A program made the position numbers and the translations under genes. This document shows, in pieces, positions 46,116 to 57,883 of a stretch of 64,000 nucleotides of DNA (its first letter is position 1; each line of letters begins with the position of its first letter). Source of the DNA: Paraburkholderia sp. PGU19 (GTDB lineage Bacteria; Pseudomonadota; Gammaproteobacteria; Burkholderiales; Burkholderiaceae); NCBI RefSeq assembly GCF_013426915.1, contig NZ_AP023179.1:2852001-2916000 (forward strand). The letters run 5' to 3'. The notes below the pieces were generated by a model. The model saw nothing but the letters and a program-made list of their open reading frames with translations, was not told the DNA's origin and did no database searches.

Positions 46116-46685
46116 TCATCGAGGGAGCGCAGTCGCGAGGCGGTCCATCAGCTCATCAATGGTGTGCACACGTACGAAGCACTCGTTCGCGCCCTCGGGG
46201 GCATTGGTTCCGCCCAATAGATAGCGAGCACCGACTCCCGCCGCCTGCGCCGCTTCCATGTCGGTGAGTGAATCGCCGACCATCAACGAATTCGCAAGAT
46301 CCACATCGTACTCGCGCGCGGCCTTCAGCAACATCCCCGCCTGCGGCTTCCTGCACTCGCATGCAATCTTGTACGTGCCGATTCCAGCTTCCGGATGATG
46401 CGGACAGTAATAAACCTGCGTTATCGGCGCACCCTCATCCGCGAACTGACCCATCATCCAGTCGGTGAACCCGGCAAACGTCTCCTCTGTGTAATACCCA
46501 CGAGCAATCCCCGCCTGGTTCGTCACAACGAACACATCAAAACCCGCGCGGCGCGCGCGACGCACCAGTTCAAAAATCCCCGGCAAGAAAACACAATCTT
46601 CCTTGCGATGCAGATAACCAATATCGACATTGATCACCCCATCGCGATCCAGGAACAGCGCACGCTTCTTCGCGCTCATCGTCAT
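46116..46685 (-). CDS. gmhB: D-glycero-D-manno-heptose 1,7-bisphosphate phosphatase
   Basis: A 189-residue HAD-family phosphatase that removes the C7 phosphate from heptose bisphosphate. The nucleophile motif is FLDRDGVIN, the second is VVTNQAG, the zinc site is CPHHPEAG...ACECRKP, and the late acidic motif is MVGDSLTDMEAA. It overlaps the stop of hddC by ATGA and is the last gene of the cluster. With gmhA, hddA and hddC it completes the route to an activated heptose. In B. pseudomallei capsule loci the equivalent is wcbN. Confidence 0.95.
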   Translation of the reverse strand: MTMSAKKRALFLDRDGVINVDIGYLHRKEDCVFLPGIFELVRRARRAGFDVFVVTNQAGIARGYYTEETFAGFTDWMMGQFADEGAPITQVYYCPHHPEAGIGTYKIACECRKPQAGMLLKAAREYDVDLANSLMVGDSLTDMEAAQAAGVGARYLLGGTNAPEGANECFVRVHTIDELMDRLATALPR

Positions 46686-47386
46686 GCCACCATTTTCGGC
46701 ACGAGCGTTTGCGCTAGTGCGTAATCATCCGGTACACCGATATCAATCAGTTGGCTCACCGCCGGCACCGCACTCACGTGCAAATCAGCGAGATATGCAT
46801 GCAGGAAATCCTGCTCGAACGAGAACTTCTCGGGCAACGGATAGCGCTTCAGCGCGTCTCGCTTGACGAGATACACGCCCGCATTGATGAAGCCGGCGCC
46901 CGTCTGCCCCTTCTCGCGAAAAGCCGTCACGCGGCGCATCGACGTGGCGTCGAAATCAACTGCGCCATACCGTGCGACGTCGTCGAGTTTGGCAACCGCC
47001 ATCGCGAGATCGACATCGGACGCAGCCGCCGAGCGCAGGTCGGCAAACTCGACGATCGTCATCGTGTCGCCGTTGAGCACAAACGCCTCATCGCCGCCGA
47101 TCGCATCGAACGCCTTCGCGATCGCGCCGCCCGTGCCGAGCGGTTCGTGTTCGACCACGTAATGCACGTTCAACGCGCCGAATTTCGCGCCGAAGTACGC
47201 TTGGATCACTTCACGCTTGTAGCCGACAGACAGATACACGTCACCGATTCCCTGCTGCTCCAGACGCCGCAGCACCCACCAGAGAAACGGCTTGCCCGCC
47301 ACTTCCGCCATCGGTTTGGGTAGATCGGGCACGACCGAACGCAGCCGCGTGCCAAGGCCGCCCGCCAGAACGATTGCCGGAATCAT
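46682..47386 (-). CDS. hddC: D-glycero-alpha-D-manno-heptose 1-phosphate guanylyltransferase-type enzyme
   Basis: A 234-residue nucleotidyltransferase with the signature VLAGGLGTRLRSVVPDLPKPM and the product-binding AFVLNGDTM. The start at 47386 overlaps the gmhA stop (ATGA). Together with HddA it points to the GDP-linked heptose route used for capsules, O-chains and S-layers, not the ADP route of inner-core LPS. Base specificity cannot be read from the sequence with certainty. The equivalent in B. pseudomallei capsule loci is wcbM. Confidence 0.92.
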   Translation of the reverse strand: MIPAIVLAGGLGTRLRSVVPDLPKPMAEVAGKPFLWWVLRRLEQQGIGDVYLSVGYKREVIQAYFGAKFGALNVHYVVEHEPLGTGGAIAKAFDAIGGDEAFVLNGDTMTIVEFADLRSAAASDVDLAMAVAKLDDVARYGAVDFDATSMRRVTAFREKGQTGAGFINAGVYLVKRDALKRYPLPEKFSFEQDFLHAYLADLHVSAVPAVSQLIDIGVPDDYALAQTLVPKMVA

Positions 47387-47964
47387 GTGCGCGGGAAAAT
47401 GCTGGATTCGACGAGCGCACAGACGATATGGCCGAGCAGGATGTGACCTTCCTGGATCTTCGGCGTCTCGCGCGACGGCACTTCGATGCAAACGTCAGCG
47501 AGTTCGGCCATTGCGTTGCCGCTCGCACCCGTGAAGCCGGCCACGTAAAGGCCGTTCTTGCGCGCTTCGTGCATCGCGGCGAGCACGTTCGGCGACTTGC
47601 CCGAGGTCGAAATGCCCCAGAAGATGTCACCCTTCCTGCCGACTGCCTGGACCTGGCGCGAGAACAGCTTCTCATAGCCATAGTCGTTGCCGATCGCCGT
47701 CATCACCGACGTATCCGTCGTCAACGCGAATGCCGGCAGGCCCGGACGATCGTAGTTAAAACGGCTCACGAATTCGCCCGCGATGTGCTGGGCATCAGCC
47801 GCGCTGCCGCCGTTACCGGCGATCAGCACCTTGTTGCCCGCGTTGAGCGCGTCGACGATCGTTTGTGCAAACCCGGCAACCTTGTCAAGCAGTGTGTCGT
47901 CGGCGTGAATCGCGTTGAAGATTTCGATTGCCTTCGAGATTTCCGTGCGAATAGTGTCCTTCAT
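47383..47964 (-). CDS. gmhA: Phosphoheptose isomerase
   Basis: A 193-residue SIS-domain isomerase converting sedoheptulose 7-phosphate to D-glycero-D-manno-heptose 7-phosphate. Marks are [45 protein letters not shown] and [15 protein letters not shown]. It overlaps hddA by 4 bp (ATGA) and hddC by 4 bp, so all four heptose genes are translationally coupled. A dedicated copy inside a polysaccharide locus is usual when heptose is part of the repeating unit. Confidence 0.95.
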   Translation of the reverse strand: MKDTIRTEISKAIEIFNAIHADDTLLDKVAGFAQTIVDALNAGNKVLIAGNGGSAADAQHIAGEFVSRFNYDRPGLPAFALTTDTSVMTAIGNDYGYEKLFSRQVQAVGRKGDIFWGISTSGKSPNVLAAMHEARKNGLYVAGFTGASGNAMAELADVCIEVPSRETPKIQEGHILLGHIVCALVESSIFPRT

Positions 47965-49007
47965 TTCGTCCTCCAGGAATATGCACCGTGCTCGGTGAAA
48001 TTGCAGGTAAATACCTGGCCATTAAATTTTTCCAGCGCGCGAATCACGCTCGGGCGCTTCGTCGGATCGACGACGAACATCATGAAACCGCCACCGCCAG
48101 CGCCGGATACCTTACCCGCCAATGCGCCCGCCGCAATCGCGGCGTCATAGATGGCGTCGATGCTTGAGTTGCTGATGCTCGTCGCCATCAATTTCTTCGA
48201 TGCCCACGACAGTCGCATCGATTCGGCAAAGCTGGCGAAATCGCCCTTCAACACCGCTTCTTTCATGCGGGTGGCTTCCTGCTTCACACGGTGCAAGGCG
48301 TCGAGCGACGTGTTGTTGCCGCTCTTCACGCTATCCGTCTGTTGCTGGATGATCTTCGCGGACTCGCGCGACACACCCGTATAGAACAGGACCAGCGACG
48401 ATTCGAGTTCGGCGCGAATCGATTGCTTGATACGCAACGGGTTCACGATCACGCGATCGCCATAGAACTCCATGAAATTGAAGCCGCCGAACGCCGCCGC
48501 GTACTGATCCTGCTTACCGCCCGCAAAGGCGAGATCGACGCGCTCGATGTCATACGCCAGATGCGCGATATCGTATTCGCCCAGGGGAATCTGCAGATAT
48601 TCGGCGAACGCATGCACGAGCGCGACCACCATCGTCGACGAAGAACCCAACCCCGATCCCGGCGGCGCTTCAGAGTGCGTCGTCACCGTGACGGCGAGCG
48701 GACGGCCGTCGTTGTAGTCGCGGACGATTCGGTTATAAACGCCAACGTGCAACTCGAGTCCCTTGACGAGTTCGAGCTTCGCGCTCGAAGCGCCCGACCA
48801 CTGGATCGAATTGTCTGCAGCAACGAGTTCGATCGTTTCGTCGTCGCGCGGCATGATGGTCGCGTAGGCAAATTTGTCGATCGTCGCGTTAAGAACGAGG
48901 CCACCGAAATCGTCGGAATACGGCGACACATCGGTGCCGCCGCCAGCGAGGCCCAATCGCAGCGGCGCGCGGGCGCGCACGGTTCCGGGTGTGTAAGTGT
49001 TAGCCAT
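47961..49007 (-). CDS. hddA: D-glycero-alpha-D-manno-heptose 7-phosphate kinase
   Basis: A 348-residue GHMP kinase that phosphorylates C1 of heptose 7-phosphate in the alpha configuration. The ATP loop is [16 protein letters not shown], the N-terminal box is [17 protein letters not shown], and the C-terminal GHMP box is [13 protein letters not shown]. The ATG at 49007 overlaps the stop of the upstream glycosyltransferase gene by 8 bp. The alpha specificity, inferred from family resemblance to HddA/WcbL, is what separates GDP-heptose from ADP-heptose synthesis. Confidence 0.95.
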   Translation of the reverse strand: MANTYTPGTVRARAPLRLGLAGGGTDVSPYSDDFGGLVLNATIDKFAYATIMPRDDETIELVAADNSIQWSGASSAKLELVKGLELHVGVYNRIVRDYNDGRPLAVTVTTHSEAPPGSGLGSSSTMVVALVHAFAEYLQIPLGEYDIAHLAYDIERVDLAFAGGKQDQYAAAFGGFNFMEFYGDRVIVNPLRIKQSIRAELESSLVLFYTGVSRESAKIIQQQTDSVKSGNNTSLDALHRVKQEATRMKEAVLKGDFASFAESMRLSWASKKLMATSISNSSIDAIYDAAIAAGALAGKVSGAGGGGFMMFVVDPTKRPSVIRALEKFNGQVFTCNFTEHGAYSWRTK

Positions 49008-52000
49008 GTGTTGATTCAACCTTTCTGTCCATGTCCCGTGCGAAGACTGCGCGGATCGCGTCGCTCGAGAAGTTGGCCGCGACGTACTCACGCCCCGCGT
49101 CCGACACGGCGAACCAGCGCTCGTCATTGCGCAGCAGTTCGATCACGTAATCGGCCAGCGCGGCGGGATCGTCGGAGATCGGCAGGAACGCGTCGAGGCC
49201 AGGCATGCCTTGCACGCCGACCGATGTCGTCACGAGCGGCGTGCCGAAGTTCATCGCTTCAACCACCTTGTTCTTCACGCCCGCGCCGAACCGCAACGGC
49301 ACGATCGCCACGCGCGCCAGGTCGTACAGTTCCGCGAGACGTTCGTCGCTAACATAGCCAGTCACGTTGACGGCCGGACCGGCGAGCGCCTTCACTTCGT
49401 CTGTGGGATTGGAGCCGACCAGCATCAGATGGATGTGGGGCACGGCCGCACGGATGCGCGGCAGGATGTCCCCGACCAGCCACTTCGCGGCGTCTACATT
49501 GGGCGGATGGCCAAAGCCGGCCACGAAGATGATATGGCTGCGCTCGACAAGGCTCTCTGCTGTATCGAGCTTCGGACGACGGCCGAAGAAGTAAGGCGGC
49601 AACGTGCGTGCGTTAACCTTAGGCGCCATCTGCAGCACTGTGTCGGTCTCCGCTTGCGACGGGTAATAGACCACATCCACAGCATTCCAGACGGCCATTT
49701 CTCGCGACTTTTCGGTCTCGACCTGACGCAACAGTTTCTGATTGCCGGACACCTCGAACTCCTTTTGCAGGCGCGCAAAATGAAGATCGTGACCGTAGTA
49801 GAGCAGCTTGGCGTTAGGCCGGAATTTGCGCAACGGCTTAATAAACGATTCGCTGACATGCGGACGGTTCAGCAGCACATAGTCGAGCCTGAGATCGGTG
49901 GTTTCCAGCCAGGCATCAAAGCCGTCGAGAAACTCCGGCCCGTAGAAAACTTCGACGCCCATCTGTTGCAGCGGCCGTACATAGTCCTCGTCGTACCACA
50001 GATTCTGCGGCCAGAACTTTACGTTCAGCCCCATTTCCAGCAACACTCGGATGAAGCAGACGACCGAGCGCGAACCGGCATCGCGGTCCGGTTGCGGCAC
50101 GTAGTGATCGACGATCAGAAACGTCTGCCGGTCTGCCGAGCGCTCCGATGCGGCGGCAACGTTTGTGCCGTTATCGAAATGCTGTGATTCCAGCACGCTA
50201 CGCCAGCGTTCGTGGAACTTCTTCTGGTTCTCGACCTGATACGCCTTCACGCCCGAAGCCGTGTCGGTGCCGTTTGAAATGCCTTCGTAATGAACGATGA
50301 CGGATGCCGGCTGGTAATAGAGCTTCTTGCCCGCCTGACGCACCTTGAACGCAAGGTCCGAATCTTCGCAATATGCGGGCACGTACAGTTCGTCGAAGCC
50401 ACCTAGCTTGTCGAAGAAATCGCGCTTGATCAGCAGCGACGCGCCCGACGCATAGTCGGTTTCGCGCACGTAGTTGTAGCGGCTCTTCGACGCGTCATCG
50501 AGACGCCCATAATTCCACGCGGACGCGTCCTTCCACAAGATGCCGCCCGCCTCCTGCAGGCGCCCGTCCGGATAGACGAGCTTCGAGCCGACCATGCCGC
50601 AGTCCTTGCGCGATTCAAAGACCGCGAGCATCGTGTCGAGCCAGCCCGGCGTCACTTCCGTATCGTTGTTCAGGAAGTAGACGTACTCGCCGCGCGCATG
50701 CGTCGCCGCGTAGTTGCAGCAACGCACGAACCCCAGGTTCTTCGGATTCTCGATAAAGCGAAGGCCCGGAATCTCCCTCATGCGCAGGATGTTCGCGTCG
50801 CCCGACACGTCTTCGGCGACGATCACTTCGATCGGCACGGCCGGCATATACTCGGCGATCGAACGCACGCACGACAGCGTGTGCGGCAGGTTTCCGTAAG
50901 TTGGAATGATCACCGATACTCGCGGGGTCGCGACTTCGGGCAAGCTCAAACCGGCGATGACTTCGTCGGCCTTCTCGATCGCGATGGGGCCGCGGCCGAG
51001 AATCTGCGGCAAGGGCTGGCCCTTGCGTTTCCATGTTTCGTAATAGACGACGCCTTCGAACAGCGGGCCGGCGACGCGGAACACCATTTCGGCGAGGCGC
51101 GCCTTGACACGTGGGCTGAACGGCAGCGTGCGATACGCCGTGTAACCCCAGCGCTTCGCGTATGGGCGCAGTTTCTGCACATACGGTCCGATGTCGCCGC
51201 GCGCAACGCGGATAGCGCCACGCAGCGGACGCGTGATTCGCCATGAGGTCGAATTGTGCATCGCCATCAATTCGGCCTGGAGTACGCCGATGGCTTCCTG
51301 GAGTTCGTCGAGTTCGTGGCGCATGCCTTCGTATCGACGGTTCAGAATGGCGTGAACCTGGCCAGGCACGCGGTTGGTCATCGACTCCTTCAGGCCCTGC
51401 AATTCAGCGTCGAGAGAAAGCGCCCACTGCGTGCGCTCCTCGAATTCAGCTTGCAGCTTGCGGATAACGTCGTCGCGCGCTTCGATTTCGACGGTTTGCC
51501 GCGTCGCCCATGCAATGACCTCTTCCTGGCGCGCATAGAGATCGCTGCCCTGTTCGAAGAACACGGACGAATGCAGTTGCGGCAGCGCGCCGCCTTCCTT
51601 GAAACACACGGCCAGAAAGTACATCACCCCATCGAGATGAGGCGTGCGCCCATCAACGACATCGCCTTCGAGCGTCAGCGCGGAATAGTTCGCATCGGAG
51701 CCTTCCGTCGGCAAGATGATCGAACTCGTCGCCAACCGCTGCCCGTAATACTTGATGGCAGCAAAATGGCGCTTGACGAGCGCATCCAGTTCGTCGAAGT
51801 ACAGTTCCTTGACGTGAAATTCGTTGTGAAAATTGCGGTCGTCCGAATAGACCTTCTTGTTCGGCGACGACAGAATCAGGAATCCACCCGGCTTCAGAAC
51901 GCGGTGAATCTCCGACAACATTTCTTCATGCAGCGTCAGATGCTCCAGCGTCTCGAACGACACCACGGCGTCGAACGTCGCGTCCGGCAGCGGAATTTCC

Positions 52001-52263
52001 GCGGCGCTGCCCTGCCGGAACGACAGATTCGCAACGTGGCCGTAGCGGTCCGTCGCGTGTTCGACGGCTTCGTCGGAGATATCGACACCCGTTACCGATT
52101 CGGCGTACTTCGACAAGATGTTCGAGCCGTACCCTTCACCGCACGCGATATCGAGTACCTTCAGGCCCTTCAGCGCCTGCGCGGCCCATCCATACCGGTG
52201 CCAATGCTCGTAGCGGATGTCGCCGGCTTCCGTCGGTATATAGCGTTCACCAGTGAATTCCAT
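49000..52263 (-). CDS. Multidomain methyltransferase-GT2-GT4 protein (O-chain synthesis/termination)
   Basis: A 1087-residue cytoplasmic protein. Residues 1-200 are a class I methyltransferase ([27 protein letters not shown]). Residues ~265-365 form a coiled coil. Residues ~480-720 are a GT2 domain ([40 protein letters not shown]). Residues ~770-1080 are a GT4 domain ([44 protein letters not shown]). A methyltransferase plus coiled coil next to wzm/wzt recalls WbdD-like chain terminators, whose end-cap is recognised by Wzt. The start overlaps the wzt stop (TGATG). Confidence 0.92.
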   Translation of the reverse strand: MEFTGERYIPTEAGDIRYEHWHRYGWAAQALKGLKVLDIACGEGYGSNILSKYAESVTGVDISDEAVEHATDRYGHVANLSFRQGSAAEIPLPDATFDAVVSFETLEHLTLHEEMLSEIHRVLKPGGFLILSSPNKKVYSDDRNFHNEFHVKELYFDELDALVKRHFAAIKYYGQRLATSSIILPTEGSDANYSALTLEGDVVDGRTPHLDGVMYFLAVCFKEGGALPQLHSSVFFEQGSDLYARQEEVIAWATRQTVEIEARDDVIRKLQAEFEERTQWALSLDAELQGLKESMTNRVPGQVHAILNRRYEGMRHELDELQEAIGVLQAELMAMHNSTSWRITRPLRGAIRVARGDIGPYVQKLRPYAKRWGYTAYRTLPFSPRVKARLAEMVFRVAGPLFEGVVYYETWKRKGQPLPQILGRGPIAIEKADEVIAGLSLPEVATPRVSVIIPTYGNLPHTLSCVRSIAEYMPAVPIEVIVAEDVSGDANILRMREIPGLRFIENPKNLGFVRCCNYAATHARGEYVYFLNNDTEVTPGWLDTMLAVFESRKDCGMVGSKLVYPDGRLQEAGGILWKDASAWNYGRLDDASKSRYNYVRETDYASGASLLIKRDFFDKLGGFDELYVPAYCEDSDLAFKVRQAGKKLYYQPASVIVHYEGISNGTDTASGVKAYQVENQKKFHERWRSVLESQHFDNGTNVAAASERSADRQTFLIVDHYVPQPDRDAGSRSVVCFIRVLLEMGLNVKFWPQNLWYDEDYVRPLQQMGVEVFYGPEFLDGFDAWLETTDLRLDYVLLNRPHVSESFIKPLRKFRPNAKLLYYGHDLHFARLQKEFEVSGNQKLLRQVETEKSREMAVWNAVDVVYYPSQAETDTVLQMAPKVNARTLPPYFFGRRPKLDTAESLVERSHIIFVAGFGHPPNVDAAKWLVGDILPRIRAAVPHIHLMLVGSNPTDEVKALAGPAVNVTGYVSDERLAELYDLARVAIVPLRFGAGVKNKVVEAMNFGTPLVTTSVGVQGMPGLDAFLPISDDPAALADYVIELLRNDERWFAVSDAGREYVAANFSSDAIRAVFARDMDRKVESTHG

Positions 52264-53645
52264 CAGACCATTGACCTCTCTTTTTCTACACCGATCCGCA
52301 ACATAGGAATGCCGACCAGACCGTGCCGCATCGTGCTGTCGACGGTGCGGAATTGCAGCGCATCGTGCACCCAATGCTGCTGCGTGTGATCGTCCTGCGT
52401 ACCTGACGCCACGGCCGCGTCAATCGAGTACGCGCCCACGGGCAAGATCGGCATACGAAACTGGAACGTGGCACGGAACACGTCGTCCGGCTGTCCGTCC
52501 ACCATGTCTTCGTACGCCAGATGTGTGTTGTCGCCAAACAGACGCTGACCCAGACGGTCTTTCAGATAGAAGCCGAAAATAAGTCCCGTCAACGGGCTGT
52601 TCACTTCGATCTTCAACTCGAGCGTCACCAGTTCACCGCCTTGCAGCAACTGCGCCTTGTGTCCATCGTCGTCCAGCAGCGCAACATCCACCACCCTCGC
52701 GCCACCTGCGCCGAATTCTCCGGCATGCGTATCCGGATCAAACTCGAAAATGCGGATGTGATTCGCGGCGCGCAATTGTTCGATGCGCGGATCGATGACG
52801 TCGGAAGCAACCATCTTCGCGCGCGCACGCTCCGCCTTGGCCGCCGTCACCGTCACACCCTGCGCTTTCCGATCCAGCACATGCTGCTCGGCCAGATAAG
52901 CCTCGACGACTTCTTTCGCTGCCCCATCCAGCCGCACGGAGCCGCGATCGAGCCAGACCGCGCGCGAGCACAGGCTCGTCACCGCGCCGACATCGTGACT
53001 GACGAACAGCAGCGTCCCGTTCTTCTGGAACTCCCGCAAAAATCGCATGCACTTCTGCGTAAAGCGTACGTCACCGACAGACAGCGCCTCGTCGACGACC
53101 AGCACATCGGCATCGACGTGCGCGGCAATCGCAAACGCGAGACGCACATACATCCCGCTCGAATACGTCTTGACGGGCTGCGACACGAAATCGCCAATCT
53201 CGGCGAATTCAATAATCGACTTGTAGCGCTCTTTTAGTTGCGCTTCCGTCAGCCCGTAGAGCATCCCGCTCAGGAATACATTCTCTTCGCCCGTAAATTC
53301 GGGGTTGAAGCCCGCGCCCAGTTCGAGCAACGCGGCAATACGCCCACGCCGCAGAACTTCACCCTGCGTCGGCGACAACGTCCCACACACCAGTTGCAGA
53401 AACGTCGACTTCCCCGATCCGTTCTGACCGATGATCGCCACCGTCTCACCGACACCCACCTGCAGATTGACATCGCGGAGCGCCCAGAACTCACGAAAAT
53501 ACTCTCTTGGCTGACGACCGACGAGCCGCGAAAGGCGCGGCAAGACCATCTGCTTGAGACGGTCTTGCGGCGCCGCATAAATTTCGTAACGCTTGCCGAG
53601 GCCGTGTACCTCGACAGCCGTTTGCTTGACGCTGTCAGAGCACAT
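52263..53645 (-). CDS. wzt: ABC polysaccharide exporter, ATP-binding subunit with C-terminal cargo domain
   Basis: A 460-residue protein. Residues 1-255 are the ATPase: Walker [12 protein letters not shown], signature [12 protein letters not shown], Walker [10 protein letters not shown] and H-loop LFVSHD. Residues ~300-450 form an extra beta-rich domain ([60 protein letters not shown]), the Wzt_C carbohydrate-binding fold that reads the modified non-reducing end. It overlaps wzm by 11 bp. Its presence shows that the polymer is completed in the cytoplasm and exported whole, with no need for Wzx/Wzy, neither of which is in the window. Confidence 0.96.
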   Translation of the reverse strand: MCSDSVKQTAVEVHGLGKRYEIYAAPQDRLKQMVLPRLSRLVGRQPREYFREFWALRDVNLQVGVGETVAIIGQNGSGKSTFLQLVCGTLSPTQGEVLRRGRIAALLELGAGFNPEFTGEENVFLSGMLYGLTEAQLKERYKSIIEFAEIGDFVSQPVKTYSSGMYVRLAFAIAAHVDADVLVVDEALSVGDVRFTQKCMRFLREFQKNGTLLFVSHDVGAVTSLCSRAVWLDRGSVRLDGAAKEVVEAYLAEQHVLDRKAQGVTVTAAKAERARAKMVASDVIDPRIEQLRAANHIRIFEFDPDTHAGEFGAGGARVVDVALLDDDGHKAQLLQGGELVTLELKIEVNSPLTGLIFGFYLKDRLGQRLFGDNTHLAYEDMVDGQPDDVFRATFQFRMPILPVGAYSIDAAVASGTQDDHTQQHWVHDALQFRTVDSTMRHGLVGIPMLRIGVEKERSMV

Positions 53646-54471
53646 CGGCGAACCCCTTACGCGTTTTCTGGAACCACAGCAGCCCCAGCGAGGCGATCAC
53701 GTAGGCAACGACAGCGTAGATCAGCAATCCGACCCAGTTGAGCTGACCGCCCCAGATCGCGACGGTGCGGAACTGGTCGATCACGAAAGTCAGCGGATTG
53801 AGCATGATCACGGCTTGCAGCTTCGGCGGCACCGAACTCAGCGGATAGAAAACAGGCGCCATGAACATCAGTAGCGATGAAACGATGCCCATCACCTGCC
53901 CCAGGTCGCGCATGAACACACCGAACGACGCGAGGAACCACACGAGACCCGCAATCAGCACGACGAACGGCAACAATATGACGGGCACGAACACGACCGT
54001 CCATGGGATATGTCCCTGCCACACGAAGATAGCGACAAGCAGAATGAGGAAGGCCACAAGCATGTGAAACAGCGCCGTTCCAATCGCGATCCACGGCAGC
54101 GTTTCGAGCGGGAAAACGACTTTCTTTACATAGTTCGGATTACCGACAACGAGCATTGGCGCGCGCGTCAGGCATTCGGAGATGAGGTTGTGCGACAGCA
54201 CGCCCACGAACATCACGACCGCGAACTCGATATGCGAAGTCGATTCCGCACGCCAGCGCGACTTGAACACGAAGCCGAACACGAACGTATAGATGCTCAG
54301 CATCAACAGTGGCGTGATGAACGACCAGAACAGGCCGAGGAACGAGCCCTTGTAGCGGCCCGCCACCTCGCGCTTGACGAACTGCACGATCAGCGGCCAG
54401 TTGTTGGTGAGCGAATAAACGACTGCGAGCGGATGCGTCAGCCGTTTCGTTGTTCCCAGTGGGGTGTCCAT
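53635..54471 (-). CDS. wzm: ABC polysaccharide exporter, membrane subunit
   Basis: A 278-residue ABC-2 type permease with six membrane helices. Typical features are the N-terminal amphipathic FVKREVAGRYKGSFLG, the GLFWSFITPLLMLSIY helix and the C-terminal ...[10 protein letters not shown]. The start at 54471 (MDTPLGTTKR) lies 19 bp after rfbD. Together with Wzt it carries the finished undecaprenyl-linked polymer across the inner membrane. Order rfb-wzm-wzt is the same as in other Burkholderia O-antigen loci. Confidence 0.95.
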   Translation of the reverse strand: MDTPLGTTKRLTHPLAVVYSLTNNWPLIVQFVKREVAGRYKGSFLGLFWSFITPLLMLSIYTFVFGFVFKSRWRAESTSHIEFAVVMFVGVLSHNLISECLTRAPMLVVGNPNYVKKVVFPLETLPWIAIGTALFHMLVAFLILLVAIFVWQGHIPWTVVFVPVILLPFVVLIAGLVWFLASFGVFMRDLGQVMGIVSSLLMFMAPVFYPLSSVPPKLQAVIMLNPLTFVIDQFRTVAIWGGQLNWVGLLIYAVVAYVIASLGLLWFQKTRKGFADVL

Positions 54472-54490
54472 ATTCGAATGTGACGCCGGA

Positions 54491-55384
54491 TTAAAGCGAG
54501 AAGAGATCGTCGAGTGCCAAGGCGAGGCCATCTTGCCAGCCGGCCCGGGTCAAACCGAACCGCCGATCGAAGGCGCCGTTGTCGAGCACCGAGTACTGGG
54601 GCCGAGGAGCCGGCGTCGGATAAGCGTCGGAAGGAATCGGCTCCACGCTCGTCGTTTGCACGGGCACTTTGCCGGAGGTTCGGGCGATATCGATGATCGC
54701 GCTAGCAAAGCTATGCCAGGACGTCTCGCCCGCTGCCGTCATGTGATAAATGCCAGAACTGAAGCTGCGAGCCGCGCGCTCGCGCTGAGCCTGCGCGACG
54801 ACATGCGCCGTCAGATCAGCGATCATGCGCGCCGGCGTCGGCGTGCCAATCTGGTCCGCGACCACGCGCAGCGTTTCCCGCTCGGCGGCGAGACGCAGCA
54901 TCGTGCGCAGGAAGTTGCGACCACGCGTTGCGTAGACCCACGTGGTACGCAGCGTCAGCCAGTCGCCGCCCGCGGCCGCGATGGCCTGCTCACCGGCGAG
55001 CTTGGTACGGCCGTAAGCATTCAGCGGCGCAACCGCAGCATCTTCGCGATACGGCTCGCGGGCCGTGCCATCGAACACATAGTCAGTCGAATAGTGCAAA
55101 AACAGCGCGCCATGCTTGCGCGCCGCTTCGGCCAGCACGCAGACCGATTCCGCGTTCACGCGATGCGCAAGCGCCTCGTCCGTCTCCGCGTTATCAACTG
55201 CCGTGTATGCCGCTGCGTTCACCACCACGTGCGGCTGCACGTCCGCGACGAGCTGCGCCAGCGTTTCGGGCTTCGACAGATCGGCGCGCTCGCGGTCGAA
55301 CGCAATCACGTCGCCGAGTGGCGACAGCGCCCGCCGCAGTTCCCAGCCGACCTGTCCGTTGCGACCCGTCAAAAGAATTCTCAC
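54491..55384 (-). CDS. rfbD: dTDP-4-dehydrorhamnose reductase
   Basis: A 297-residue SDR enzyme doing the last step to dTDP-L-rhamnose. The NADPH loop is ILLTGRNGQVGWEL, the catalytic Tyr-x-x-x-Lys is AYGRTKLAGE, and STDYVFDGTAREPYRED is the conserved substrate stretch. It starts with GTG, overlapping the rfbC stop as GTGA, so it is coupled to rfbC. Confidence 0.96.
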   Translation of the reverse strand: MRILLTGRNGQVGWELRRALSPLGDVIAFDRERADLSKPETLAQLVADVQPHVVVNAAAYTAVDNAETDEALAHRVNAESVCVLAEAARKHGALFLHYSTDYVFDGTAREPYREDAAVAPLNAYGRTKLAGEQAIAAAGGDWLTLRTTWVYATRGRNFLRTMLRLAAERETLRVVADQIGTPTPARMIADLTAHVVAQAQRERAARSFSSGIYHMTAAGETSWHSFASAIIDIARTSGKVPVQTTSVEPIPSDAYPTPAPRPQYSVLDNGAFDRRFGLTRAGWQDGLALALDDLFSL

Positions 55385-55932
55385 GCGTACACCTCGGCGT
55401 CACTCAGCGGACGCCCGGCCGCATCTTTCGCCGCGACCTGAGGCGTGCCGTCGACGGGCCATTCGATGCCAAGCGCCGGATCATTCCATAGCAGGCTGCG
55501 CTCGTGCTCGGGGAACCAGTAGTCGGTCGTCTTGTAGAGGAAGTCGGCGCTTTCCGAGGTCACACAGAAGCCGTGCGCGAAACCAGGCGGCACCCACATT
55601 TGCCGTTGATTTTCCGCCGACAGCACGACGCCTACCCACTTGCCGAAGTTCGGCGAACTCTTGCGCATATCGACGGCAACGTCGAACACTTCGCCTTCAA
55701 CGACGCGCACGAGTTTGCCCTGAGCATGCTCGATCTGATAATGCAGACCGCGCAATACGCCCTTCGCTGAACGCGAATGGTTGTCCTGCACGAATTGGAC
55801 GTTGCCATCGATCTTTTCCGCGAACTCCCGCGCATTGAAACTTTCATAGAAGAAGCCGCGCGCATCGCCGAATACCTTCGGCTCGATGATCTTGACTTCA
55901 GGGAGCGCCGTGGCGGTTACCGTGATGGCCAT
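55381..55932 (-). CDS. rfbC: dTDP-4-dehydrorhamnose 3,5-epimerase
   Basis: A 183-residue cupin epimerase. Marks are [33 protein letters not shown] with the catalytic His, and [13 protein letters not shown]. It begins at 55932, inside the end of rfbA (16-bp overlap), and ends in a GTGA overlap with rfbD. Full length and intact. Confidence 0.96.
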   Translation of the reverse strand: MAITVTATALPEVKIIEPKVFGDARGFFYESFNAREFAEKIDGNVQFVQDNHSRSAKGVLRGLHYQIEHAQGKLVRVVEGEVFDVAVDMRKSSPNFGKWVGVVLSAENQRQMWVPPGFAHGFCVTSESADFLYKTTDYWFPEHERSLLWNDPALGIEWPVDGTPQVAAKDAAGRPLSDAEVYA

Positions 55933-56810
55933 GCAACTTGGTCCTTCGAAAGATTGAGCAAATATTGGCCGTACGCGTTCTTGGCGAGCGGCTTCGCCAG
56001 CCTCTGCAATTGCTCGTCGTCGATCCATCGGCGGCGGTACGCGATCTCTTCCGGACACGCCACCACCAGCCCCTGGCGCTTCTGCAGCGTCGCGATGAAC
56101 GTGGCAGCCTCGATCAGCGAATCGTGCGTCCCCGTGTCAAGCCACGCGTAGCCGCGGCCCATGATCTCGACGTCCAGCTTCTGCTGGGACAGATAGCGCG
56201 AGTTCACATCTGTGATTTCAAGCTCGCCGCGAGCCGAAGGCTGGATATCGGCAGCAATATCGCAAACTTGATTGTCGTAGAAGTAGAGACCCGTCACCGC
56301 GTAATTCGACCGCGGCTTCGCCGGCTTTTCTTCGATCGACAGTGCGCGGAACTCCTTGTCGAACTCGACCACGCCATAACGCTCGGGGTCATGCACGTGA
56401 TACGCAAACACCGTCGCGCCGTCCGTGCGGGTATTCGCGCGCTCAAGCTGCTTCGCGAGATCGTGACCGTAAAAAATGTTGTCGCCGAGAATCAGCGCCG
56501 ACGGATCGTTGCCGACGAACTCACGGCCGATGATGAAAGCCTGCGCAAGGCCATCCGGCGACGGCTGCACCGCGTACTGGATATTCATGCCCCACTGGCT
56601 GCCGTCGCCGAGCATGGTTTCGAAGCGCGGCGTGTCTTCCGGCGTCGAAATGACCAGCACGTCGCGAATACCCGCGACCATCAGCGTCGACAGCGGGTAG
56701 TAAATCATCGGCTTGTCGTACACGGGAAGCAATTGCTTCGACACGACGTGCGTGATCGGATAAAGCCGCGTGCCGGATCCGCCCGCGAGAATAATGCCTT
56801 TGCGCGCCAT
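55917..56810 (-). CDS. rfbA: Glucose-1-phosphate thymidylyltransferase
   Basis: A 297-residue nucleotidyltransferase that activates glucose 1-phosphate with dTTP. The signature is [28 protein letters not shown] carries the metal-binding Asp, and [20 protein letters not shown] the sugar site. It starts 11 bp after rfbB and overlaps rfbC. Full length. Confidence 0.96.
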   Translation of the reverse strand: MARKGIILAGGSGTRLYPITHVVSKQLLPVYDKPMIYYPLSTLMVAGIRDVLVISTPEDTPRFETMLGDGSQWGMNIQYAVQPSPDGLAQAFIIGREFVGNDPSALILGDNIFYGHDLAKQLERANTRTDGATVFAYHVHDPERYGVVEFDKEFRALSIEEKPAKPRSNYAVTGLYFYDNQVCDIAADIQPSARGELEITDVNSRYLSQQKLDVEIMGRGYAWLDTGTHDSLIEAATFIATLQKRQGLVVACPEEIAYRRRWIDDEQLQRLAKPLAKNAYGQYLLNLSKDQVAWPSR

Positions 56811-56821
56811 CGTTGCCGCCC

Positions 56822-57883
56822 TTACGCGCGTTGCGCGTAGTTCGTTTCGACCCACTTGCGGTACTCGCCCGAAGCGACCTCGTCGGCCCATTCCTGGTTG
56901 TCGAGATACCACTGTACCGTCTTCGCGAGACCCGTCTCGAACGTTTCGGCCGGCTTCCAGCCAAGCTCACGCTCGAGCTTGCGCGCATCGATCGCATAAC
57001 GCCGGTCGTGACCCGGACGGTCCGTCACATAAGTGATCTGATCGCGATACGAGCCCTGTGCCTTCGCACGCTTCTCGTCGAGAAGATCGCACAGCGTGTG
57101 CACGACTTCGAGGTTCTTCTTCTCGTTCCAGCCACCGACGTTGTAGGTCTCGCCCGGCACGCCCCGCGCAAGCACTTCGCGGATCGCGCTGCAATGATCG
57201 CCGACATACAGCCAGTCGCGTACGTTCTGACCGTCGCCGTACACGGGCAGCGGCTTGCCCGCGAGCGCGTTCGCGATCATCAGCGGGATAAGCTTTTCGG
57301 GGAACTGGTAAGGGCCGTAGTTGTTCGAGCAGTTAGTCGTCAATACGGGCAAACCGTACGTGTGGTGATACGCACGCACGAGATGGTCGGAACCCGCCTT
57401 GGTCGCCGAATACGGGCTGTTCGGCGCGTAAGGCGTCGTTTCCGAGAATTGCGGATCGGTCGCCGACAGCGAGCCGAACACTTCATCCGTCGATACGTGC
57501 AAGAAGCGGAATGCCGCTTTGTCTGCGTCGTTTAGCGTGTTCCAGTACGATCTTGCTGCTTCGAGCAACGTGAACGTGCCCACCACATTGGTCTGCACGA
57601 AGTCCGCCGGCCCATGGATCGAGCGGTCGACATGACTTTCTGCAGCAAAATGCAGCACCGCGCGCGGCTCGTGTTCGGCGAAGAGTTTGTCCAGCGTGGC
57701 ACGATCGCAGATGTCGGCGCGCACGAAGACATGACGAGGATTGTCCTGTTGCGATCTCAACGTGCCAAGGTTGCCGGCGTACGTGAGCTTGTCCAGGTTC
57801 AGGACGGGCTCATCCGAAGCATTCAACCATTCAAGCACGAAATTGGCGCCGATAAAGCCGGCACCGCCCGTTACCAGGATCAT
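56822..57883 (-). CDS. rfbB: dTDP-glucose 4,6-dehydratase
   Basis: A 353-residue SDR enzyme, the committed step of dTDP-rhamnose synthesis. The NAD loop is [14 protein letters not shown], the catalytic region [11 protein letters not shown] (Thr-Asp-Glu) plus the Tyr-x-x-x-Lys of [14 protein letters not shown], and the substrate loop [20 protein letters not shown] lies six bases before the ATG at 57883. It is the first gene of the rfbBACD run and has a candidate promoter at about 58025-58053. Confidence 0.96.
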   Translation of the reverse strand: MILVTGGAGFIGANFVLEWLNASDEPVLNLDKLTYAGNLGTLRSQQDNPRHVFVRADICDRATLDKLFAEHEPRAVLHFAAESHVDRSIHGPADFVQTNVVGTFTLLEAARSYWNTLNDADKAAFRFLHVSTDEVFGSLSATDPQFSETTPYAPNSPYSATKAGSDHLVRAYHHTYGLPVLTTNCSNNYGPYQFPEKLIPLMIANALAGKPLPVYGDGQNVRDWLYVGDHCSAIREVLARGVPGETYNVGGWNEKKNLEVVHTLCDLLDEKRAKAQGSYRDQITYVTDRPGHDRRYAIDARKLERELGWKPAETFETGLAKTVQWYLDNQEWADEVASGEYRKWVETNYAQRA

